DNA of 64,000 bases from Prevotella sp. KH2C16. GTDB taxonomy: Bacteria > Bacteroidota > Bacteroidia > Bacteroidales > Bacteroidaceae. The translations under genes and the position numbers were made by a program. Location of the stretch: positions 1-64,000 of the forward strand of contig NZ_FOOW01000006.1 of the NCBI RefSeq assembly GCF_900113305.1, written 5' to 3'. Below the pieces are notes generated by a model, which searched no databases, was not told the DNA's origin, and saw nothing but the letters and a program-made list of their open reading frames with translations. Shown here piece by piece: positions 33,109 to 40,130 of this stretch (positions are counted from its first letter, which is position 1; each line of letters starts with the position of its first letter).

Positions 33109-33588
33109 CTAAACAGGGGTTTTGCTCGTGAATTGATACCGCAGCCGCTCGCTATTCTTGATGGTTTCCATGGTGAGGTCGTTTTCTTTCCTCGCCACGA
33201 TTTCAAAGACATAGCTGCTGCCATGGGCAGGCTTCATCTCGATTCGACCGCCAAAGCGTGAGTCGTCAGGAATGAGAGTGCAGCTTCCCTCTTCCACCAC
33301 CTCGGGCTCTTTCTGCCCGTTTCGGTCGGTGAAGGTAAAGGTGTACTTGCCTTTCCGGAGGTCAAGCGACATTTCCCCCCAGTAGTAATTGGCGCGGTCG
33401 CTGCCAACTGTAGCGCCATCATACACCTTGATGTTCAGCAAGGCCCAGGACGATCCGTTGAAGATGAGCTCTGCCGTGGCCTTTTCGTTGCCGGCAGGCT
33501 CTTCCTCGTCGGTCTTGCCGCACGACGCTACGGTCAGCGACGCAAGGACAAGGATCAGGAATGAAAACAGTTTTGAGTTTCGCATCAT
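33109..33588 (-). CDS. Hypothetical lipoprotein
   Basis: 159 residues; lipobox TVASCGK, acidic linker, then a beta-sandwich-like region (ATAELIFNGSSWALLNIKVYDG, GKYTFTFTDRNGQ). No family recognised. The next gene upstream on the same strand (33595-34035) is also a lipoprotein, 6 bp away, so the two are probably co-expressed. Confidence 0.7.
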   Translation of the reverse strand: MMRNSKLFSFLILVLASLTVASCGKTDEEEPAGNEKATAELIFNGSSWALLNIKVYDGATVGSDRANYYWGEMSLDLRKGKYTFTFTDRNGQKEPEVVEEGSCTLIPDDSRFGGRIEMKPAHGSSYVFEIVARKENDLTMETIKNSERLRYQFTSKTPV

Positions 33589-33594
33589 CTACTA

Positions 33595-34035
33595 TTATTT
33601 TATCCTTCTAAGGTTGATTACTTTTACATGATTCCCCTGTTTGTCAGTCTCCGTGGAAACAAGCCGGCATGCGTGCTTCGTCAGCACCGCCACGAAATAG
33701 GAATCACGCTCGGTCTGTCCGCTGTCGTTCTCGTATTCAATGTATAGTTCCTTCTGACTGGCAAGGCTGGAGCCATAGAGCCAGCGGAACGGAATGGTGG
33801 TGTCGCCTGCGGCAATATCATGCACGAAGATGGTTCCCGTAAATGTGCCTTGCACATATTCCCTGGCCTGGAACTCATATTCCACGCTCCCTTCTGCCAC
33901 TTCATCTGCATCATACACCTTCTCCCACTTGCCGTCCAGCATGTGGATGTCTATTTCTTCGTCATCACTGCAGCCGGTCAGGAGGCCGGCAAAGAGGCAT
34001 GCCATCATGGCAAATAATACTCTTGTTTTCATCAT
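33595..34035 (-). CDS. Hypothetical lipocalin-like lipoprotein
   Basis: 146 residues; lipobox LLTGCSD, acidic linker, then MLDGKWEKVYDADE and strand-rich sequence with FTGTIFVHDI and RWLYGSS. The GKW motif followed by beta strands is like Bacteroidetes lipocalin-type proteins, but similarity is weak. It is the first gene of a two-lipoprotein unit. Confidence 0.68.
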   Translation of the reverse strand: MMKTRVLFAMMACLFAGLLTGCSDDEEIDIHMLDGKWEKVYDADEVAEGSVEYEFQAREYVQGTFTGTIFVHDIAAGDTTIPFRWLYGSSLASQKELYIEYENDSGQTERDSYFVAVLTKHACRLVSTETDKQGNHVKVINLRRIK

Positions 34036-34120
34036 TGGTTTGGATTTTAACTATTTGTGATATTGATTCTTTCCTTTGTCTCAAGACGAGATTCACGGAG
34101 ACTGGCGGGAGCCTCGCCCC

Positions 34121-34765
34121 TTACTCCTGACTTCCCCGAGCCTCGTCAAACCCGGCGAACAGCAAGGCCGACAAGCCCTCTATTGCCTTCTGAATGCGAC
34201 CAACGCCCTCCGCCGTATTCAGGTCGATACCGCTGAACGGCGCCCGGTCCTTATGCAGGACCAGATAATAGATGCCTCCGACCAGCAGCGCGGAAACGGC
34301 CACGAGATCCAGCCCTTTGTCCTGAAGGCTCTTCTCGTTGTTCCGGGCAAGGGGAAGCGTGAAGAATTCCCGCAACATCGCCGTGCGCCGCGTCGTGTCA
34401 TTGTCCGTACTGATTTCCCAGCGCAGCAGTTCCGACATGACGGGATTCTGCAACAGGGAGCCCAGCAGGCCCTTGAGTATCGAGGAATAACCGGCCTCGC
34501 CCAGCTCCGTAGCCTGCCCTACGCTCACGATGTCATGAAACCAATAGTCGTAGTCGCGGACGAATTCATCATGGAACTCCTCCAGATTGTGGTATCGGTT
34601 ATAGAAGACAGACGGCTCTATCCTGGCCCTCGCCATGATGTTCGTTACCAGTGCGTTCGAGAAGCCGTGCTGCTTGATTTCCTCGACCGCGGCATTCTTG
34701 ATGTCCTGCTCTACCTCCGCCTTGGTACGCCTGACGCGCGTTTTGGCTGTATCTGCCTCTGTCAT
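34121..34765 (-). CDS. TetR-family transcriptional regulator
   Basis: 214 residues. The N-terminal helix-turn-helix (RTKAEVEQDIKNAAVEEI, GFSNALVTNIMARARIEPSV, FYNRYHNLEEFHDEFV) is clear TetR. The C-terminal helical domain (about 70-205) would bind a ligand, but none can be named. It has a promoter-like box at 34800-34807. No adjacent efflux gene is seen; divergent neighbours are absent because a long repeat-bearing gap follows. Confidence 0.85.
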   Translation of the reverse strand: MTEADTAKTRVRRTKAEVEQDIKNAAVEEIKQHGFSNALVTNIMARARIEPSVFYNRYHNLEEFHDEFVRDYDYWFHDIVSVGQATELGEAGYSSILKGLLGSLLQNPVMSELLRWEISTDNDTTRRTAMLREFFTLPLARNNEKSLQDKGLDLVAVSALLVGGIYYLVLHKDRAPFSGIDLNTAEGVGRIQKAIEGLSALLFAGFDEARGSQE

Positions 34766-34799
34766 ATCATATATACAATATCGATTGTTTATTTAACTG

Positions 34800-34807
34800 C
34801 AAATATA
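34800..34807 (-). promoter_or_regulatory. -7 box of the TetR gene
   Basis: Minus-strand TATATTTG, 34 bp upstream of the start codon. Confidence 0.45.
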
Positions 34808-34989
34808 GGCAGATTTATAGATATGAAAGACAAACAGAACGAATTGTTATGATAATTTAACCAATATGTATTATATAAAACAAAAGACCCTTGGATATTG
34901 GCTGCCTGAAGGTACAGAACCGGCTCATTCAGGAGTTCCGAAAGGCAAGAAACCTCCCTTTCGGGAAGGGCTGGAAAAGGGGACTAAAG

Positions 34990-35073
34990 TAAAAGGCCGC
35001 TGGAAGGAAAGCTTTTAGCCACCTTTTACTCTCCTTTTAGCCGTTAAAAGGAAAGCTTTTAACCGCCTTTTAC
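34990..35073. repeat. 22-bp-phased intergenic repeat, family C (four units)
   Basis: Units start at 34990 (TAAAAGGCCGCTGGAAGG), 35012 (CTTTTAGCCACCTTTTAC), 35034 (CTTTTAGCCGTTAAAAGG) and 35056 (CTTTTAACCGCCTTTTAC), exactly 22 bp apart. Arms are CTTTTA or its complement TAAAAG around a GCCR core. The array lies in a 432-bp gap, 3' of a HAD gene (minus strand) and 5' of a TetR gene. Confidence 0.8.
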
Positions 35074-35197
35074 CTGGCCGCCTCCTGCGACCCTTCCCTA
35101 TCCCCCTCCCGTAGAGGCGGAAACGGCATCACTTCTTGCTTGCCCGGGGAGGCTGCCCGGGGGATAAAAAGGCGGCTTGCAGGCGGGCGGACTGCGT
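35074..35197. other. GC-rich gap between repeat array and HAD gene
   Basis: No coding frame. It contains GC-rich inverted segments (GCCCGGGG and relatives at about 35140-35162) that could terminate the minus-strand HAD operon, but no clean hairpin with a T-run. Confidence 0.35.
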
Positions 35198-35911
35198 TCA
35201 GGGAAGCGGCTTGTCCATGATTTCCGAGAGGCTGGAAATAACCCTGTCGGGGATGCTTTCATCGCAGGTCTCTGCCGTCCAGCCCTCTCCCTTCAGCCAG
35301 AAGGCGTGGCACCCCGACTCCTTCGCCGGCAGGATGTCGTTGCGGAAACTGTCGCCCACCACCACGACCTCGTCTGCCCGGAGCCCCAAGACATCTACTC
35401 CCAACTGGAATATGCGGGGGTCGGGCTTGCGGATGCCCACCGCCGCCGACTCTATCACCTCCCGGAAGATGGCGTCGAGACCGAATTCCACAAGGACGCG
35501 GTGGAGGTTTCCATAGAAATTACTCACCAGTACGAGGGGATATTCACGCCCGAGAGCCTCCAGCAGGGCACGGTTTTTCCGGGTCGTAGACTTCACCTTA
35601 TTATATAGGTCGGCCAGAACGGCGGCATGCTTCTCCGCCACTTCCGCCTCCGAAACCTGCCACCGACCGCCCTCCACAAGTCGGCTCATCTCCAGGCGAA
35701 GCTTCAGGTCGAGCGTCTGGCGGAAGGTGTCGTCGGGGCCGACGAGGTCATCCGCGTCCATGGCACGCTCTCCATAGACATACGCCTCGCGGAAATCAGC
35801 CTCGCTCACGGCCACCCCCGCCCGCTCGAAGGCATGCCAGATCATCCGCCCCCAGTGGTAGCCGTCGGTGTCGAGTGTGCCCCCATAGTCGAAGATAAAG
35901 CCCTGCGTCAT
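35198..35911 (-). CDS. HAD-superfamily phosphatase
   Basis: 237 residues. HAD motif I is FIFDYGGTLDTDG (nucleophile Asp; the first acid is replaced in DYGGT, with Gly instead of the usual Asp at +2, so catalysis is uncertain); motif II LVSNFYGN; motif III/IV near RKPDPRIFQLG and VVVVGDSFRNDILPAKESG. ATG 35911 overlaps the stop of the CDP-alcohol phosphotransferase (ATGA). In this operon it may remove a phosphate from a phospholipid head group. Confidence 0.85.
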   Translation of the reverse strand: MTQGFIFDYGGTLDTDGYHWGRMIWHAFERAGVAVSEADFREAYVYGERAMDADDLVGPDDTFRQTLDLKLRLEMSRLVEGGRWQVSEAEVAEKHAAVLADLYNKVKSTTRKNRALLEALGREYPLVLVSNFYGNLHRVLVEFGLDAIFREVIESAAVGIRKPDPRIFQLGVDVLGLRADEVVVVGDSFRNDILPAKESGCHAFWLKGEGWTAETCDESIPDRVISSLSEIMDKPLP

Positions 35912-36840
35912 CCCATTTCCTCCGTCATTCTCCGGCACAAAGCCTCGTGCCGGCGGTGCATATACAGGTAGAGGATGCCCAGCACCACGATCTCAATCAC
36001 GAAATAGAGCCACGGCAAATCGAGCAGGCAGGCGGCGTAGAGGCAGATGGCACGGAGGTTGAACGATAGCAGATTGGTGTATTTCATCAATGGGCGACTG
36101 CCATTCAGGAACTTCTCTCTCAATTCCTGGGGCATCGCCTCCACCTCGCCGTAGGTAGACTTGAAGCGGGCATAAAAACGCTGAAAGGCCGGCGTGCGGG
36201 CTTCCTGACTTCGGCAATAGTTCGCATAGCTGTAATAGAAGGCCCTATCAAGCCACTTCCCCTTGGGCAGCGACTCATAGACGGCGTGCTGGCGTGTAGA
36301 TTCGTCCAGCTCGCTACCCGACTTTCCAAGGAGGAAATATAGGTGAATCTGGCGGTAATAGTCGCTAAGGGAGGCCTGGCGGGAATGGCAGACAAGCCCT
36401 GCAACGGCGGCGAGCAGCCATATCCATACGCCCCAGCGCACCTCGGTGCCGGGGATAAACCGGGGCATCAGCCTCAGGCAGAGGGCTAAATAGATGCAGA
36501 AAAACCACACATCGCCCGAGAAACCGTCGAGCACACGACCCAGGAGGCTCTTCTTCCCCGACAGGCGAGCCATCTGCCCGTCGGTGGAATCACAGAAATT
36601 GGCCAGCATCAGGAACGCCACTCCCAGCAGGTTATGCGGCAAATCGGTGAAATAGAACATGTAGCCGGCGGCCATCCCGAGAAAGATTGATAAGATAGTG
36701 ATGACATTGGGATGGATGCCAAGGCGGTTCCATAGGAGCGCAAAGACCAATCCTATGGGTCGCGTGAAATGAATGTCGAGCCACTCCTCGGTGTCCCTCG
36801 ACTTCAGCGAAGCCCTTAATAATTCCTTGAAACTGTTCAT
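35908..36840 (-). CDS. CDP-alcohol phosphatidyltransferase
   Basis: 310 residues with about six transmembrane helices. The CDP-alcohol motif is present: D84-x2-D87-G-x2-A91-R92, then G101-x3-D105. The last acidic residue is D110, spacing x4 rather than x3 (LDGFSGD), a variant I associate with a Bacteroidetes subgroup that includes inositol-phospholipid synthases. It would join CDP-diacylglycerol (or a CDP-activated head group) with an alcohol at the inner membrane. Overlaps both neighbours by 4 bp. Confidence 0.88.
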   Translation of the reverse strand: MNSFKELLRASLKSRDTEEWLDIHFTRPIGLVFALLWNRLGIHPNVITILSIFLGMAAGYMFYFTDLPHNLLGVAFLMLANFCDSTDGQMARLSGKKSLLGRVLDGFSGDVWFFCIYLALCLRLMPRFIPGTEVRWGVWIWLLAAVAGLVCHSRQASLSDYYRQIHLYFLLGKSGSELDESTRQHAVYESLPKGKWLDRAFYYSYANYCRSQEARTPAFQRFYARFKSTYGEVEAMPQELREKFLNGSRPLMKYTNLLSFNLRAICLYAACLLDLPWLYFVIEIVVLGILYLYMHRRHEALCRRMTEEMG

Positions 36841-37613
36841 TCGCCTGTCAGTTTAGCGATTGCGGCGGCCGCTTCCTCCCTGCACGGGGCAAAGCTGGGC
36901 CAGTCGTTGAAGTCGATGATGAAATGCTGTCCATGCTCATCCACGATGGCATCGCCGCCATAGACCTGGATTCCCGTGAGGCGCGCCACCCTCTCCGCGT
37001 CCGCCCGCAGCGCCTCCGCATGGAAAGGATAGTGATGGGGAATGCCGTTCAGGGCCTCGTTGCCGAACTTGGAGGGCTGTCCGTCGCCGGAATAATAGAA
37101 GCGGAAGAACGCGTCGCCCACCGCATAGAACTTCACCAGATCGCCCCTGACATGGCTGCTCACCACGCAGTCGGTGATGCCCCGGAGGGCAAACTGCCGC
37201 TTCCGAGCCTCCAGTGCGCGGCGGTCGGGACAATAGACCACATCGTCTTCGGCCTGCGCCGCGCCGTCTCCGCGCTTCAGCCAATAGCCGTCGGCACCGT
37301 CAGGAGGGGGCATGGGAATCCCCTCCGCCCGCATCAGGGCCTCCAGACGGCTGCGTCGGCAACGCTCCACAGCATAGCCGCTGTTGATGACCCGGCAACC
37401 TCCGGTCTCCGCCTCCTTCAGCAGTTCGAGGGTGCGGGGCAGCCTGCCCATCGACAGGATGGCGTCAAAGCCTTCTATGTCGCTCAGCTTACCCTCCTCC
37501 ATAAGCACCACTTTGCCCCCTAACCGACGGATCGCCGACTCCATGATTGCCCTGTCCTTATCCACCGAATTCGGTGAGAAGCAGACATTACGCAAGACAG
37601 CAAGCGTCTTCAT
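36837..37613 (-). CDS. ATP-grasp-like protein of a lipid operon
   Basis: 258 residues. Segments fit an ATP-grasp ligase fold: INSGYAVERCRRSRLEALMR (central domain start), GYWLKRGDG, VVSSHVRGDLVKFYAV and HFIIDFNDWPSFAPC (the DFNDWPS is the likely metal and ATP site). It resembles glutathione synthase/RimK-type enzymes in outline but the family could not be named. It sits between the nucleotidyltransferase and the CDP-alcohol enzyme with 4-bp overlaps on both sides, so it should act in the same pathway. Confidence 0.7.
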   Translation of the reverse strand: MKTLAVLRNVCFSPNSVDKDRAIMESAIRRLGGKVVLMEEGKLSDIEGFDAILSMGRLPRTLELLKEAETGGCRVINSGYAVERCRRSRLEALMRAEGIPMPPPDGADGYWLKRGDGAAQAEDDVVYCPDRRALEARKRQFALRGITDCVVSSHVRGDLVKFYAVGDAFFRFYYSGDGQPSKFGNEALNGIPHHYPFHAEALRADAERVARLTGIQVYGGDAIVDEHGQHFIIDFNDWPSFAPCREEAAAAIAKLTGE

Positions 37614-38332
37614 GGTTGTAAGAATTCTTCAGCTTTCTTTATGTCTGAGGCATGGTCGATGTCCAACACCTTAGAGAAGGGATAGGCCTTGAGCATCAAC
37701 CCGTAGGCAAGGAGCGCCCTCTGGAAGTTACGCAGGCGGCTTTCGCCCCGTCGGACACAGTCGTGGAGCACGCGAAGAGTGGCTGGGGTGAGCCCGTAAA
37801 TGCCGGCCGAGACATACCTGCCCTCTGAAAAACTGTCATCATAGAATCCCCATATATCCAGTTCCTTGTCCAATCCTACATAGAGAGGCTTCTCGTCGTC
37901 AATGTGGTCAGTAACCCCCATCAACCCGTCGAAACCTTCGGAAACTATCGCCTGGAACTGCTCGAGATAGTGCCCGAACTCCTCTTCAAGGAAGACCGTG
38001 TCTACCGTCGTCAACACAAACGGCTCCTGCTCCAGATATTCACTGATTTCATAAAGGCTGTGCATGGAGCTCGGAGTTGACTTTACCACAAACTGTAAAG
38101 GAATATCGCACCCGTCCAGCCCGTTCTTCTGTATGTTCCCGAGATGCTCCGACACCTGCGAAGTCCTGTCGTTACAGATTACGACAATCCCATCGGCGTC
38201 ATGCCGCAGGAAAATCCGCAGCAGCCGGTCGATGAGAGGCTCGCCGCCCACCCTCACAAGAGGCTTCGGCTCCCGAATGCCTTCTTGCGACAATCGGGAG
38301 CCTTCGCCAGCGGCTACAATTGCATATTTCAT
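37610..38332 (-). CDS. Sugar- or alditol-phosphate nucleotidyltransferase
   Basis: 240 residues. GT-A nucleotidyltransferase with AIVAAGEGSRLSQEGIREPKPLVRVGGEPLIDR (pyrophosphorylase signature) and VLTTVDTVFLEEEF; it activates a phosphorylated head group or sugar with CTP or another NTP. First gene of the four-gene overlapping operon 38332-35198, transcribed from a -7 box at 38358-38365. An inositol-1-phosphate or choline-phosphate cytidylyltransferase role is possible but unproven. Confidence 0.82.
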   Translation of the reverse strand: MKYAIVAAGEGSRLSQEGIREPKPLVRVGGEPLIDRLLRIFLRHDADGIVVICNDRTSQVSEHLGNIQKNGLDGCDIPLQFVVKSTPSSMHSLYEISEYLEQEPFVLTTVDTVFLEEEFGHYLEQFQAIVSEGFDGLMGVTDHIDDEKPLYVGLDKELDIWGFYDDSFSEGRYVSAGIYGLTPATLRVLHDCVRRGESRLRNFQRALLAYGLMLKAYPFSKVLDIDHASDIKKAEEFLQP

Positions 38333-38357
38333 TCTCCTCTACGCCTTTAGTACCTCG

Positions 38358-38365
38358 CAAAGTTA
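38358..38365 (-). promoter_or_regulatory. -7 box of the lipid operon
   Basis: Minus-strand TAACTTTG, 25 bp before the nucleotidyltransferase ATG. The sequence upstream is T-rich without a clear TTTG. Confidence 0.5.
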
Positions 38366-38475
38366 AACAATTTATGCAAGAAAAGAGAGATTTATAGTTC
38401 CTTTTTTTATTTTCCTACGGTTTTACCACCCCTCTGAATTTCTGTATAAGAAGGCGTTCACTTTTCACTTATAGA

Positions 38476-40119
38476 CTATTTGCTTAAGAAATCAGGAGTG
38501 CGATAACTCAAACCTACATTCTCCAAATGCTTCAGATGAACTGGCAATCTATTCACGAAACTACTCCAATCAGCAACTTGACTCCATGAGAGTTCAGAAA
38601 AAGCCTGCAAAGAGGGGAACAAATGCTCTCCCATCTTCGTCTCATTTGGGATTGTCTCTGTCCATACACATGTCTGATACCCTTTAATATTTTGTCTTAC
38701 AACACCCCTAAAATTCGGCAAGAAATCAAAATTATATAGTTCTTTTAAGAGTTCATCAGAAGGATCCGCACTAAGATAGAAGTGCCCCCACTCCATAAAA
38801 ACTACAGACAAGCCCCGTTGGGTCATTTCCCCAACTTGATCAGCCTTCCAGTCTCTCCAGAAGGTATATAATAACTGCTGCGGATTTTCTGCATGAAAAG
38901 CATCATCCCATGCCATCGGCTTCTTACCTTTGCTGCGAACAAATTCTGCCATCTCATGTACAAAATAATTTTGCAGACCATCCATGTCGCCGAGATTCTG
39001 AGTTTGAATGAGTTCTTTGCAATCTTTACAAGCCTTCCAAGCGGTCTTCTCTACCTCATCTGCACCCAAATGGAAGTATTCACTGGGGAACAAGTCTGCC
39101 ACTTCAGAAATGATATCCTTCAACATGTCATAATTCTGGGTCTTACCTGCACATATCGGATTGGAAAATTCTTCGCCCCAACCAGTTCCACCTGTACAAG
39201 ACAACTGAGGAAATGCCTTAATTGCCGAAGAGAAATGACCGGGCATATCTATCTCAGGAATGACATCTAACCCCCTTTCAGTAGCATACTTTATGAAATC
39301 TTTCAACTGATTCTGCGTATAGTATCCACCATATTCATCACCATTTCTAACAAAGCGCTCATCTATCGCAAATGAAGGATCTGTTTTTGCCTTTTTAAGG
39401 CATTCCATGTCATATTTGTCAAAATGCCTCCAACCGCCTACAGTTGTGAGAGCCGGATATTTTTTGATTTCTATGCGCCAGCCTTGATCATCTGTTAAAT
39501 GCATCTGTAATCGATTGATTTTATAAAGAGATAGCTGATCTACTAACTTCTTCAGAAACTCCATACTGAACATATGACGAGCCACATCTATATGGAATCC
39601 ACGCCATTCTGTTTTAGGATTGTCTAAAATAGTCAGCTGAGGGATATTTACTCCTGCTGTCGTTTTCATCCCCTGCAATATGATTTGACGCAATGTCTGC
39701 ACCCCCCATAGTAAACCTTGGGAAGTTGCGTATGACAGATATATACCTTCTTCATTTATAGAAAGCTTATATCCCTCAGGCGTAATTGTATTATCCTCTA
39801 TAGCCTGAATAAAAGCCTGACCATTCTCAACCGTTGATATTTTACCTGAACTGCCGAGCATTTCTTCTAAAGTTTCCTTTAGCAGTGAAGAAGGAATCTC
39901 TGCTATACTATTTGAAATACTGACATTCTCTGGCAAGATGATATCCGAAGATCCATAAACGACCGAGACTGGCTGTGGAATGATAGATACATGAGATGCA
40001 TAAGTAGCAGAACCAACACCAGCATCATTATCTGAACAAGCATAAAGTATTGTCAATTGCAAGACTGCCACTACTGGCAATAACAATAATCTGCGATTCT
40101 TTTTACCAACAAATTTCAT
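38476..40119 (-). CDS. GH20 beta-N-acetylhexosaminidase (lipoprotein)
   Basis: 547 residues. Lipobox-like TILYACSDND; GH20b N-domain (about 40-155, IPQPVSVVYGSSD); catalytic barrel with RGFHIDVARHMFS, HLTDDQGWRIEIKKYP, PEIDMPGHFS and the substrate-assisted catalytic pair D354-E355 in HLGADEVEKTAW. Removes terminal beta-GlcNAc or GalNAc. Last gene of the AT-rich Sus-like operon, 12 bp after the next GH20. Expected at the cell surface or periplasm as a lipoprotein. Confidence 0.93.
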   Translation of the reverse strand: MKFVGKKNRRLLLLPVVAVLQLTILYACSDNDAGVGSATYASHVSIIPQPVSVVYGSSDIILPENVSISNSIAEIPSSLLKETLEEMLGSSGKISTVENGQAFIQAIEDNTITPEGYKLSINEEGIYLSYATSQGLLWGVQTLRQIILQGMKTTAGVNIPQLTILDNPKTEWRGFHIDVARHMFSMEFLKKLVDQLSLYKINRLQMHLTDDQGWRIEIKKYPALTTVGGWRHFDKYDMECLKKAKTDPSFAIDERFVRNGDEYGGYYTQNQLKDFIKYATERGLDVIPEIDMPGHFSSAIKAFPQLSCTGGTGWGEEFSNPICAGKTQNYDMLKDIISEVADLFPSEYFHLGADEVEKTAWKACKDCKELIQTQNLGDMDGLQNYFVHEMAEFVRSKGKKPMAWDDAFHAENPQQLLYTFWRDWKADQVGEMTQRGLSVVFMEWGHFYLSADPSDELLKELYNFDFLPNFRGVVRQNIKGYQTCVWTETIPNETKMGEHLFPSLQAFSELSWSQVADWSSFVNRLPVHLKHLENVGLSYRTPDFLSK

Positions 40120-40130
40120 ATCATAAATTT

